Shown piece by piece: positions 25,230 to 33,558 of a DNA stretch of 64,000 nt. The first letter of the stretch is position 1; each line of letters opens with the position of its first letter. The stretch is from Cyclobacteriaceae bacterium. Lineage in GTDB: Bacteria > Bacteroidota > Bacteroidia > Cytophagales > Cyclobacteriaceae. The notes below the pieces were generated by a model. That model saw only the letters and a program-made list of their open reading frames with translations. It made no database searches and had not been told where the DNA came from. The stretch covers positions 124,001 to 188,000 of the forward strand of contig JANQKF010000019.1 in NCBI GenBank assembly GCA_028281285.1. Direction: 5' to 3'. A program made the position numbers and the translations under genes.

Positions 25230-25810
25230 TAGTCAAAATTCACGGATGGTGCAGCATCTGAACCTTCTGCAGCTTCGAAATATCCCTTCTTTTCAAAGCC
25301 AAAGATGCCTGCTATCAACACACCAGGAACCTTCCTGATTTTATTATTATAGCTTTCAATTGAAGTATTGAAATTTCTTCGGGCAACCGAAATTCGATTT
25401 TCCGTTCCCTCCAACTGAACTTGCAACTGTTGAAACTGCTGACTTGCTTTTAAGTCAGGATATCTCTCCACGGTCACTAGCAGACGACCCAATGCCGAAT
25501 TTACTCCTTGTTGTGCCTGCTCAAATTGAGCTATTGCAGCGGGAGAAAGGTTTGACGGATCAATATTTACTGATGTAGCTTTGGCTCTTGCCTCGATTAC
25601 TTGAGTAATGGTTTCTTGCTCAAAATCTGCGTATCCCTTCACTGTATTGACCAGGTTCGGTATCAAGTCAGCTCTACGCTGGTATTGAGTTTCCACTTGT
25701 GCCCAGTTCTGCATGGTAGCTTCGTCAAGACTTACCGTACCGTTGTAACCTGAAAGCCCAATTAGGACCAACACGATTATAACAGCTATAACTATCCAAC
25801 TTTTCTTCAT
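25229..25810 (-). CDS. lemA: LemA family protein
   Basis: This 193-aa protein has the normal length of the family. It has one N-terminal membrane helix (WIVIAVIIVLVLIGLSGYNG, residues 5-24), followed by a long helical bundle with the family signature WAQVETQYQRRADLIPNLVN (36-55) and YPDLKASQQFQQLQVQLEGT. The C-terminal ends after the PGVLIAGIFGF motif. LemA proteins are membrane-anchored helical-bundle proteins of unclear function. It is the first gene of the lemA-TPM-TPM operon. Confidence 0.93.
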   Translation of the reverse strand: MKKSWIVIAVIIVLVLIGLSGYNGTVSLDEATMQNWAQVETQYQRRADLIPNLVNTVKGYADFEQETITQVIEARAKATSVNIDPSNLSPAAIAQFEQAQQGVNSALGRLLVTVERYPDLKASQQFQQLQVQLEGTENRISVARRNFNTSIESYNNKIRKVPGVLIAGIFGFEKKGYFEAAEGSDAAPSVNFD

Positions 25811-25904
25811 AATTCTCTGTTGTTTGAAATAATCTACTGATCTATGGTCATCAATTTATATGCTAACTTAGTTTTCGGTCGATTTGGCAGATAATCGTTA
25901 AAAA

Positions 25905-27323
25905 ATGGAGGCTCAAGATTTTAGAAAATACGCGCATCAACTAGTCGACTGGATGGCCGACTATATGGAGAATGTCGAGGATTACCCGGTTCTTCCCAAG
26001 GTGAACCCGGGAGATATTTTGAAAGAAATACCGACTTCTCCACCAGAACAAAAGGAAGAGTTTGACTCGATTTTTGCCGACTTCAAATCAACAATTTTAC
26101 CTGGAATGACACACTGGGAGAGCCCCAATTTCATGGCCTACTTCCCAGGTAATAAAAGCCAACCGTCAGTACTGGCAGAAATGCTCACTGCTACATTAGG
26201 AGCCCAATGTATGCAATGGCTCACCTCACCCTCGGCAGCTGAGTTGGAGGAACAAATGATGAATTGGTTGAGGCAAATGCTAGGCCTACCCAATACTTTT
26301 ACTGGCGTAATCCAAGACACTGCATCGACTGCCACATTATGCGCGATATTGACTGCCCGTGAGCATAAATCCGATTATAAAATCAATGACAATGGTTTCT
26401 CGTCTTCCGATCGGTTTGTCATTTACTCATCCAGGGAAATCCACTCGTCCATCGATAAGGCTGTCAAAATTGCAGGAATTGGGGCGAACAACCTCAGAAA
26501 AATCCCGGTGGATGAACGGTTTGCTCTTATCCCTGAACAACTTGAGAAGGCCATTCAAAAGGATCTCGAGAATGGTCTTAAGCCACTCTGTGTGGTTTCA
26601 GCCATCGGTACCACCAGCAGTACCGCCATTGATCCGATCGATGCAATTGCTGACTTGTGTATCAAATATGACATATGGCATCATGTTGATGCAGCATATG
26701 CAGGAACTGCTTTAATCGTTCCGGAGATGAGATGGATGTCTAAAGGAGTTGAAAAGGCAGACTCATTTGTCTTTAACCCCCATAAATGGATGTTCACCAA
26801 CTTTGACTGCACTGCATACTTCGTTAAAGACCCCTTGGTGCTGGTAAAAACATTCACAATCACTCCGGATTATCTAAAGACTTCGGTTGACGAACGAGTT
26901 AAGAATTATCGCGACTGGGGAATACCGTTGGGTCGAAGATTCAGGGCTTTAAAACTGTGGTTCGTAATTCGTGAGATGGGTGTGCAAGGCATCCGGGAAA
27001 AGATAAGAAATCATATTGCGTACGGGCAATGGCTAAAGCGAGAAATTGAAAATCATCCAGATTTCGAACTAATGGCACCTGTACCATTGAATACATTGTG
27101 TTTTCGTTATCGACCTAAATCAATGAAGGAGGATGCCATCGAGGCTGTCAATCAAAGAATTATAGAAGAAATCAATAAAACAGGAAAGCTCTTCTTTATG
27201 CAAACCACCTTGAACGGCACTTTCTGCCTAAGGCTTGCAATGGGAAATACAAATTTGGCGAAAAAACACGTAGAGAATGCCTGGAAACTAATCCAGGAAA
27301 CGGCCGATAAAATGAGTCACTAG
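25905..27323 (+). CDS. PLP-dependent aromatic-L-amino-acid decarboxylase (group II)
   Basis: This 472-aa cytosolic enzyme has the length and motifs of AADC/TDC: FRKYAHQLVDWMADYMENVE at the start, GVIQDTASTATLCAILTARE, an HVDAAYAGTA Asp motif that holds the pyridine nitrogen, and the PLP-binding Lys294 in VFNPHKWMFTNFDC. The C-terminal small domain contains RFRALKLWFVIREMG. The HKWMxTNFDC context fits the aromatic amino acid (tryptophan, tyrosine, DOPA, phenylalanine) group rather than glutamate decarboxylase. It would produce trace amines and CO2. It stands alone, and the exact substrate cannot be read from the sequence. Confidence 0.9.
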   Translation: MEAQDFRKYAHQLVDWMADYMENVEDYPVLPKVNPGDILKEIPTSPPEQKEEFDSIFADFKSTILPGMTHWESPNFMAYFPGNKSQPSVLAEMLTATLGAQCMQWLTSPSAAELEEQMMNWLRQMLGLPNTFTGVIQDTASTATLCAILTAREHKSDYKINDNGFSSSDRFVIYSSREIHSSIDKAVKIAGIGANNLRKIPVDERFALIPEQLEKAIQKDLENGLKPLCVVSAIGTTSSTAIDPIDAIADLCIKYDIWHHVDAAYAGTALIVPEMRWMSKGVEKADSFVFNPHKWMFTNFDCTAYFVKDPLVLVKTFTITPDYLKTSVDERVKNYRDWGIPLGRRFRALKLWFVIREMGVQGIREKIRNHIAYGQWLKREIENHPDFELMAPVPLNTLCFRYRPKSMKEDAIEAVNQRIIEEINKTGKLFFMQTTLNGTFCLRLAMGNTNLAKKHVENAWKLIQETADKMSH

Positions 27324-27330
27324 GTTGAAC

Positions 27331-27468
27331 TTAATGCTGGTCTTTTTTCTTCTTTTTTCCAGCAAAAAGAGCGTCATGTTGGCTTAAGGCACCTACAAAT
27401 CCAATCAGAATCACTACTATCCAGATAAATGTATTAGCGCCACTGGCTATTGGAGGATCGAAAAACAT
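27331..27468 (-). CDS. Small single-pass membrane protein (45 aa)
   Basis: This short frame starts MFFDPPIASGANTF, has one clear transmembrane helix (about 14-29, FIWIVVILIGFVGALS), and ends in a Lys-rich cytosolic tail (AGKKKKKDQH). The positive-inside rule gives an N-out topology. Codon use is ordinary, and the frame fits tightly in the gap, ending 7 bp from the convergent decarboxylase stop. It could be a real small membrane protein of unknown function. The absence of a visible ribosome-binding site or conserved context keeps confidence moderate. Confidence 0.5.
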   Translation of the reverse strand: MFFDPPIASGANTFIWIVVILIGFVGALSQHDALFAGKKKKKDQH

Positions 27469-27653
27469 AATTATTGATCTTTTAGCTGTGCAAAGATATT
27501 ACAAAATCCTTTTGTTAAGCACCACTTTACATTTTTTTAACAAGTGCCTAACATTGGCTCTAATCCTGCAGTAAAATGTAATAATAACTTAACGTTTTGG
27601 TACCTCTGATTTTTCCTTGCTAATCTATTTTCGTTCATCTGAATTCCTTCCAA

Positions 27654-27863
27654 ATGAAGAACATATTAAAAGCGGAAAGAAAGCGAAGAAACATTACCCA
27701 GGAACAACTTGCAGATCTTGTTGGTGTATCTCGGCAGAGTATAAATGCCATAGAAAGAGGTAAGTACGTTCCATCTACTGTTTTGGCCATGAAAATCTCA
27801 GAGATTTTCAATACTTCAGTGAATTCACTATTTGAATTAGAGTCCACGGACTATCAATCGTAG
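27654..27863 (+). CDS. Small XRE-family transcriptional regulator
   Basis: This 69-aa protein is a single helix-turn-helix domain (Cro/CI type). KNILKAERKRRNITQEQLAD is helix 1-2 and LVGVSRQSINAIERGKYVPS holds the recognition helix. It closely fits the short one-domain XRE group (YgzD/YozG type), which often act with a neighbouring membrane protein. The next gene, 55 bp downstream on the same strand, encodes a membrane protein, but whether they are functionally paired is unclear. Confidence 0.88.
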   Translation: MKNILKAERKRRNITQEQLADLVGVSRQSINAIERGKYVPSTVLAMKISEIFNTSVNSLFELESTDYQS

Positions 27864-27918
27864 TAATTTTATTTTTTCTTGGATTTCTTTAATTTAAAGA
27901 AGCACAATACGGGCTTCG

Positions 27919-28923
27919 ATGTTAAAGCGTCTCTTAGGTTTTCTTGTTTTAATCTTCATTTTATGTATTTCAAATCTTGAAGTAAAGGCCTTCCAGAACA
28001 ACTTCAGAGAATACTATGATAAAATTAGTTTTAAGGAGGTTAGAAATGTATCTGACGGTCGCAGTGGGACCAACGTGGTCAGGTTTGGCGATCATGTTGA
28101 ATTTCTAGTTAACAACCCTGATAGTGTTGAACTCATTGATTTTGAATTCAATCTTTACATTGATGGGCAGCGATTACCAACCTATGTTCCTATTTCGGTC
28201 GAAAATGATCGGTTCATATTTGTACTCTACGAACTAGACACGCTTTCCAATTTGCTTCAGGCATCTATAAATAGTTGGGGCGTTCATAATCGAGAAGTTC
28301 GAATGAGTATTGGAGATTCAAGTGGAAACCATGTTCATGTTCGTAAGCCCAATATTACCATCGACTTTGACCCCCATTATTCTTACAGGAGCTGGCTGGG
28401 GAGGGGCGTAATTCTATTGGTGATTTTCTTCTTTTTCAGACTTGTGAAGAGAGATACTTTTCTTAGAGATCACAAAACCGGAAAATATAGTCTGTCCAGA
28501 TCTCAGTTGGCGTGGTGGACCATGATCGTGTTGTGTAGCTACATTGCCCTTTGGTCAGACAGCGGAATACTCGTGGTACTCACAACGGATACCTTGGTAT
28601 TGTTAGGTATTAGTTCTGTGACAGCAGCTGTTGCCCAAACCATAGATAAGGATAAGGCAAAGATCAAATCGCCTATCGCTGTAAAACAGCAAGGAAATTA
28701 TCTCGATCACATCCTCTCGGATGGGTCAGGGATAAGCATTCAACGGTTCCAGAGCGTTGTATTCACCTTTTTCATAGGTATTTTCTTCATTTACAAAGTG
28801 ATTGCAGACTTTGAAATGCCAGATATCGATAATGGAATTCTAGGACTTATGGGAATTAGTTCTGCCACCTATGCCGGATTGAAAACAAACGAAAACTTAT
28901 CAAGTCGAGAATCATCGGATTAG
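27919..28923 (+). CDS. Membrane protein with exported domain and duplicated membrane unit
   Basis: This is a 334-aa protein. Residues 1-24 are a signal peptide or helix. Residues 25-150 form a strand-rich extracytoplasmic domain ([20 protein letters not shown]). Four to five membrane segments follow. Two similar units are visible: [15 protein letters not shown]...[12 protein letters not shown] and [15 protein letters not shown]...[12 protein letters not shown]. Each has an SxxRxQ start, a membrane helix and a GISS turn. I do not know the function; related GISS-containing membrane proteins occur in several bacterial groups. It converges with prfA, and the two stops overlap by 4 bp. Confidence 0.7.
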   Translation: MLKRLLGFLVLIFILCISNLEVKAFQNNFREYYDKISFKEVRNVSDGRSGTNVVRFGDHVEFLVNNPDSVELIDFEFNLYIDGQRLPTYVPISVENDRFIFVLYELDTLSNLLQASINSWGVHNREVRMSIGDSSGNHVHVRKPNITIDFDPHYSYRSWLGRGVILLVIFFFFRLVKRDTFLRDHKTGKYSLSRSQLAWWTMIVLCSYIALWSDSGILVVLTTDTLVLLGISSVTAAVAQTIDKDKAKIKSPIAVKQQGNYLDHILSDGSGISIQRFQSVVFTFFIGIFFIYKVIADFEMPDIDNGILGLMGISSATYAGLKTNENLSSRESSD

Positions 28924-29999
28924 GTTGATTCCTGGCCTCCTTCTTTCATTTTTTCAGCATTTTCAGCAATGCGCAAATTTTCAATGAAGTCTTCGATTTG
29001 ACCATCCATTACGGTTGGCAGGTTGTGCACCGAGTAGCTGATTCTATGATCTGTTACTCTACCCTGTGGATAGTTATATGTGCGTATTTTGTCCGATCTA
29101 TCTCCACTACCAACAAGTGACTTTCTATGTCCGGCAATCTCTTCCTGTTGGGCCTTCAGCTCTCTTTCATAAAGTCGAGACCTAAGAACTGTGAGGGCCT
29201 TATCATAGTTTTTATGCTGAGAACGCCCATCCTGACACTCCACAACAATTCCTGTTGGAATATGGGTGAGTCTTACGGCAGATTCTGTCTTGTTAACATG
29301 CTGACCTCCCGCTCCAGAGCTGCGATAGGTGTCTTTTTTAACATCCTTAAGGTCCAGATTAACGTCAACATCCTCTACCTCGGGCAGAACCGCCACGGAT
29401 GCTGCGGAGGTATGTACCCTACCCTGAGATTCTGTCACGGGAACTCGTTGCACTCTATGGACACCTGACTCAAATTTCAGAGAACCATAGACGTCCTCCC
29501 CACTGATTCCAAAAACAATCTCCTTATATCCGCCTGAACTAGCCTCATTCAAACTGATTAATTCCTTTTTCCAACCCTTTCCCTCAATGAATCGATCGTA
29601 CATTCTATAAAGGTCTCCAGCGAATATACCAGCCTCGTCACCTCCAGCACCAGCTCTGATTTCCATGATCACATCTTTTGAGTCATTCGGGTCCTTAGGA
29701 ATTAGCATAATCTTCAACTCTTCCTGTAGTTCCTCCTCTCTGGTTACAAGTTCGTCCAATTCCATTTTGGCCATTTCACGGAACTCTTCGTCTTTTTCCG
29801 TTTTTAGAATTTCTTTGGAGGAATCGATGTTTGCCAACACATTGGAATACTCATCATATACCTTCACAATCTTCTCCAGGTCGCTATATTCCTTATTCAA
29901 TCTGGAATACAATTTCATGTCAGCCATCGCATCAGGTTGAACAATAAGCTGCCCTACCTCTTCAAATCTGTCTTTAATGGCTGCGAGTTTCTCTAGCAT
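28920..29999 (-). CDS. prfA: Peptide chain release factor 1
   Basis: This 359-aa protein has the standard RF1 length. The decoding PxT motif (PVT) is in [16 protein letters not shown], which identifies RF1 (UAA/UAG) rather than RF2. The catalytic GGQ is at 231-233 in [17 protein letters not shown]-terminal helices include the MIEIRAG-like block ([19 protein letters not shown]). It releases completed proteins from the ribosome. The stop overlaps the neighbouring convergent gene by 4 bp. The 4-base overlap without a terminator suggests read-through antisense transcription in both directions. Confidence 0.97.
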   Translation of the reverse strand: MLEKLAAIKDRFEEVGQLIVQPDAMADMKLYSRLNKEYSDLEKIVKVYDEYSNVLANIDSSKEILKTEKDEEFREMAKMELDELVTREEELQEELKIMLIPKDPNDSKDVIMEIRAGAGGDEAGIFAGDLYRMYDRFIEGKGWKKELISLNEASSGGYKEIVFGISGEDVYGSLKFESGVHRVQRVPVTESQGRVHTSAASVAVLPEVEDVDVNLDLKDVKKDTYRSSGAGGQHVNKTESAVRLTHIPTGIVVECQDGRSQHKNYDKALTVLRSRLYERELKAQQEEIAGHRKSLVGSGDRSDKIRTYNYPQGRVTDHRISYSVHNLPTVMDGQIEDFIENLRIAENAEKMKEGGQEST

Positions 30000-30045
30000 A
30001 ATTCAGTATTAGCGTCCAAAATTAACAAACTAATAATTACCTGCT

Positions 30046-30053
30046 TAACTTTG
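30046..30053 (+). promoter_or_regulatory. Possible -7 box with very short leader
   Basis: TAACTTTG is a perfect TAnnTTTG match that ends 5 nt before the ATG at 30059. If used, transcription would start at or next to the start codon and give a leaderless message. No clear -33 element is visible. Confidence 0.3.
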
Positions 30054-30058
30054 ATACA

Positions 30059-30556
30059 ATGGATCGACCTTATACAAAAACTTCACTTTTTGGATTGATG
30101 TTCTGCGGCCTGGCCATGATGATATCCTGCTCAGACCAAAAGATTGATACAACGGCTGCCAGAGAAGAAATGAAAGCAAGGGAGATCAAAGTAGTGCCGG
30201 AGGCACAGGTGTTGGAGAAAGCCCTTTCCATCGGAAATGATCTAATGACTTCACTGTCGTTCAGTTTAGATCAAGACTCCCTTGTCAATAAAACCCCAGT
30301 TTCTGAAAATGATGGTCCAATTATTAGTTTTTATCTCTACGGCAGCCGTCCTAAAATCTCAGGTAAAGAAAAGCAACTTTTTGAAGCTTACGCCTACAAT
30401 GCAGAGAACTCCATTAAATCAGAACCGAATGTTCAGGACTTAGCTAGCGACAAAATGATCCTTTTTACAGCACCCGTGATAATCGAAGGTAAAGAAGTGG
30501 GTGTTAGCTCGATAAGAATTCCCCGAAAGTACATCATAAATCAAATCGAAAACTAG
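30059..30556 (+). CDS. Small exported lipoprotein, DUF3365-like
   Basis: This 165-aa protein has a lipoprotein signal peptide with the cysteine in MMISCSDQ (Cys24). The mature part resembles the DUF3365/Tll0287-like sensor domain: an amphipathic helix (AREIKVVPEAQVLEKALSIG-type region), a variable middle and a C-terminal strand-rich end (LFTAPVIIEGKEVGVSSIRI). Such domains bind small ligands or heme in some proteins, but no CxxCH motif is present here. The function is unknown. It converges with tag, with a 4-bp overlap of stops. Confidence 0.65.
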   Translation: MDRPYTKTSLFGLMFCGLAMMISCSDQKIDTTAAREEMKAREIKVVPEAQVLEKALSIGNDLMTSLSFSLDQDSLVNKTPVSENDGPIISFYLYGSRPKISGKEKQLFEAYAYNAENSIKSEPNVQDLASDKMILFTAPVIIEGKEVGVSSIRIPRKYIINQIEN

Positions 30557-31116
30557 ATTTCGTTGTATCGAAAACAGTCGGTGGTATGGTCGTTTACCAA
30601 GCCACAGGCCTGCATAAAGGCATACATAATTGTACTTCCTACAAACTTGAAACCCCTTTTTTTCAAGTCTTTACTAAGCGCATCGGACTCCGGTGTGGTA
30701 ACCGGTACCTCATCAGAAGTCTTCCAATGGTTTTTTATAGGCCTGCCATCTACAAAGGACCAAACGTATTTGTCAAAGGACCCGAACTCTTGTTGAATCT
30801 CAAGAAATCTTTGAGCATTGGCTACAGCCGCATTGATTTTTAGTTTGTTCCGAATTATGGCCGGATCCAATAAAAGGTCATTGATCTTCTTTGAATCATA
30901 AGCCGCTACTTTATTAACGTCAAAATTGCTAAAGGCTGCTCTGTACCCGTTACGTCTTTTGAGTATGGTAGCCCAACTCAAACCCGCCTGAGCCCCTTCA
31001 AGAATCAAAAACTCAAACAATGTTTGATCATCATGGACAGGAACTCCCCATTCCTCATCGTGATAGCGTACATATTCATCGAAAGAATTTTCAGCCCAAC
31101 TACACCTTTTTTTCAT
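30553..31116 (-). CDS. tag: DNA-3-methyladenine glycosylase I
   Basis: The start at MKKRCSW (31116) gives 187 aa, matching Tag of E. coli. The zinc-snap ligands can be read as Cys5, a His near 19 (YVRYHDEEWG), and the C-terminal His and Cys in LVNDHTTDCFRY. The conserved block FEFLILEGAQAGLSWATIL and the specificity residues around KLKINAAVANAQRFL are present. It excises 3-methyladenine from alkylated DNA. A terminator precedes it, so it likely has its own promoter. Confidence 0.95.
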   Translation of the reverse strand: MKKRCSWAENSFDEYVRYHDEEWGVPVHDDQTLFEFLILEGAQAGLSWATILKRRNGYRAAFSNFDVNKVAAYDSKKINDLLLDPAIIRNKLKINAAVANAQRFLEIQQEFGSFDKYVWSFVDGRPIKNHWKTSDEVPVTTPESDALSKDLKKRGFKFVGSTIMYAFMQACGLVNDHTTDCFRYNEI

Positions 31117-31122
31117 AGCAAT

Positions 31123-31145
31123 AAAAAAGGGTGGCTTAGCCACCC
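31123..31145 (-). terminator. Intrinsic terminator of the small membrane protein gene
   Basis: On the minus strand, a 7-bp stem GGGTGGC/GCCACCC with a TAA loop is followed by six T (31128-31123). It lies 5 bp after the stop of the 31151 gene and 7 bp before the tag ATG. Confidence 0.8.
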
Positions 31146-31150
31146 GTCAG

Positions 31151-31405
31151 TTAAAAATTGTTGAAGTCACCTCCCATACTTATCAAGAATGCAAATATCG
31201 CTGCATAGAATAGGAAGATGAATACTATCCCAATAGCCATCCAAATCAGTCGTGCTCTCGCCCAGTTGACTTTTGACTGAGGCTCAGTGGTGCTTACCGC
31301 CCAAATAATGAGCATAATAATGTTCACCAACGGAATGTAAGTGAGGAACATATTAAGCATCCATTGACCAACCGAGATTGGTTTTTCATTGTGTTCGTTT
31401 TCCAT
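31151..31405 (-). CDS. Small two-helix membrane protein
   Basis: This 84-aa protein has two transmembrane segments: about 16-37 (LNMFLTYIPLVNIIMLIIWAV) and about 53-75 (WMAIGIVFIFLFYAAIFAFL). A soluble loop (STTEPQSKVNWARA) lies between them. It resembles small inner-membrane proteins annotated in Bacteroidetes as hypothetical. It has its own terminator. No partner is evident. Confidence 0.65.
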   Translation of the reverse strand: MENEHNEKPISVGQWMLNMFLTYIPLVNIIMLIIWAVSTTEPQSKVNWARARLIWMAIGIVFIFLFYAAIFAFLISMGGDFNNF

Positions 31406-31552
31406 TGTAGTTTTAATTAAGGTTGATTATTGAATATGTATAATACTAAAATTTCGCCATACAGTCGATGGTTGATCATCTTAAGAAAAATTAATTTGGG
31501 TTTCAGTTCAATTTAATTCGCTGGATCTACTTTGGGATCAAAACTCTATAGA

Positions 31553-32878
31553 ATGAAAGCAATTACATTTCTTTTTTTAATTACAATAGGATTTGGCACC
31601 ATGGCCCAAGTGGAGGTTTCAAATTCGGAGAATGCGAGAGTTGAAGCCTATTTACCGGCCACAAATGGATTGATAGTAGGTGTCAAGATCAAGAATTCAG
31701 CAGGGGAGACAAAGAATCTGCGCTTTGGTTCGACCCGAGCGCAAAGCCTAATGGATAATTTCCCTGTGGGCAGTCAGGCAAGGTTTACTTTTTCTACGAC
31801 TACATATGGTGATATTCAATCCAAGCTATATGGACAACTCTTCAAACGACCGAACCCGATTCCGCAACTTCCCAACACCGCCATGTACTTGAGGTGGACG
31901 AGTATGGCATTAAAGGAAGAATGGCCAACATTAAAAAGAAAATCCATAAGAAACAGGAGAAAAGTCACTGCTTATGTCTTAGTAAGTGTGGTAAAGGGGG
32001 ATAAAGGGATTATAATCCCTGAAAAGGAAGAATATCTGGGCAGCTTCGAGCCTAGAAAGGAAATCATTGAAGGGATAAAAGTAGTCAAGGTGGATCGGAG
32101 AAATCGATATTCCTCAAGGATAACTTTGGCCAATGGCAGGACATTTGTGATACGCAAGTATTATAAAGAAAAAGCCCTTAAGGCTACTGCACTCATGTTA
32201 AGTTTTCCACTCTTATTCCAAGGAGAAGTACATACAGATTCCGATTATTCCAACAATCCTACTAAAGTGATTCCTCTTCGATCTTATTCTGTTGATTTCG
32301 CCAAACCTGTTTACGATGGTTGGGCGAGGCTGTTCGGGTACAGAGCCAAAATCAATAATCAAGATTCGTTTCTCTCCTTTCCTACGCACAAAGCAAGAAG
32401 TCTCGTAGAAAACATAGACCCATCGGCCCCTACAAAGATATTCTCCGCAGGCCCAATATTGCGAACATTTCAATCCAATGGAAATCTTGTCTTTAGAGAG
32501 AATAATTATTCAATAGAAGCTGTTAGTTCAGCCCGCGGCAACATTACCATTTCATCTGAACCAATAGAAGATTATGAATATCTGCCAGAGATAACTTTCA
32601 GTAGTGTCGTGAGCGAAATACAGAATATCAATGAATTGAATTCATGGGAACTTCATTATAATAATTACATCGCTCTGGAAAATGGCTATGTGTTCAACCT
32701 AAGCAAAAAAGTCTTATCGAGTTTTTCAGAACCTCTTACTACAGGTGTAAAAATTACCATTACTGGTCAGCCTTTTTCAAAAAGAGAAGGTGAAGTCCTC
32801 AAAGATGATAATTTTAAGCTCATACGACCAAAGAGTCTGACAATTGGCAACGTTACCTATAATATACGCATTCGATGA
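31553..32878 (+). CDS. Exported protein of unknown function, first gene of a two-component operon
   Basis: The ATG at 31553 gives a signal peptide (MKAITFLFLITIGFGTMAQ) and 441 aa. An earlier in-frame start (31532) would only add a charged leader. The protein is strand-rich. It shows similar segments at its two halves, such as LRFGSTRAQSLMDNFPVG and LSFPTHKARSLVENIDPS, and ITLANGRTFVIRK and IALENGYVFNLSK, so it is probably an internal duplication. The response-regulator start overlaps its stop (ATGA). A secreted or periplasmic ligand-binding or sensor-accessory role for the kinase is likely but unproven. Confidence 0.7.
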   Translation: MKAITFLFLITIGFGTMAQVEVSNSENARVEAYLPATNGLIVGVKIKNSAGETKNLRFGSTRAQSLMDNFPVGSQARFTFSTTTYGDIQSKLYGQLFKRPNPIPQLPNTAMYLRWTSMALKEEWPTLKRKSIRNRRKVTAYVLVSVVKGDKGIIIPEKEEYLGSFEPRKEIIEGIKVVKVDRRNRYSSRITLANGRTFVIRKYYKEKALKATALMLSFPLLFQGEVHTDSDYSNNPTKVIPLRSYSVDFAKPVYDGWARLFGYRAKINNQDSFLSFPTHKARSLVENIDPSAPTKIFSAGPILRTFQSNGNLVFRENNYSIEAVSSARGNITISSEPIEDYEYLPEITFSSVVSEIQNINELNSWELHYNNYIALENGYVFNLSKKVLSSFSEPLTTGVKITITGQPFSKREGEVLKDDNFKLIRPKSLTIGNVTYNIRIR

Positions 32879-33558
32879 AGATCCTTTTAATAGAAGACGA
32901 AGTCAAGCTTGCCTCCTTCATTCAAAAAGGGCTTAAGGAAGATGGACACAATTGCGAAGTCAGTCATAATGGTAGTAGCGGTATTGAACGTGCAGCAGTA
33001 GAAGATTTCGACTTAATACTACTAGACATTATGCTCCCTGGCCAGGACGGTTTTGAGATTTTGAAAAACCTCAGAACATTCAAGATTGATACTCCGGTTA
33101 TTTTTATCAGTGCTTTAAATGAGACAGAACATGTAATAAATGGACTAGACCTTGGCGCCATAGACTATATTAAGAAACCTTTTGACTTTGAAGAACTCAA
33201 GGCAAGAATCAGAAACGTATCCAGAAAATTTCAGGACAAGCGCACGACCGTTCTAAAATTGAATGATCTGGTCCTCGACCTGGTACAAAGGACTGTGGTG
33301 AGAAGCGGAGAGAAAATTGAACTCAGCAAACGTGAATTTTCAATCCTGGAGTTGCTACTCCGAAATGCGAATCGAGTATTGTCAAAAACCGAAATCACCC
33401 AGAAGATTTGGAACATAGACTTTGATATGAACAGCAATGTAATCGAAGTTCATATGCACCAATTAAGAAAGAAAATTGATGAAAATAGGGATACTAAGCT
33501 AATACAAACACAAGTGGGGTTTGGATATAAAATTCAGGGAGAATTGACAAAACAATAG
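32875..33558 (+). CDS. OmpR/PhoB family response regulator
   Basis: This 227-aa regulator has a receiver domain (1-118) with acidic residues E7, D8, and phospho-acceptor Asp51 in LILLDIMLPGQDG, and a Lys in IKKPFDFEEL. The C-terminal winged helix (about 130-225) contains KREFSILELLLRNANRVLSK and NVIEVHMHQLRKKID. It overlaps the exported-protein gene by 4 bp and is followed by its kinase with a 1-bp overlap. It should control genes that respond to the signal sensed by that kinase. Confidence 0.93.
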   Translation: MKILLIEDEVKLASFIQKGLKEDGHNCEVSHNGSSGIERAAVEDFDLILLDIMLPGQDGFEILKNLRTFKIDTPVIFISALNETEHVINGLDLGAIDYIKKPFDFEELKARIRNVSRKFQDKRTTVLKLNDLVLDLVQRTVVRSGEKIELSKREFSILELLLRNANRVLSKTEITQKIWNIDFDMNSNVIEVHMHQLRKKIDENRDTKLIQTQVGFGYKIQGELTKQ

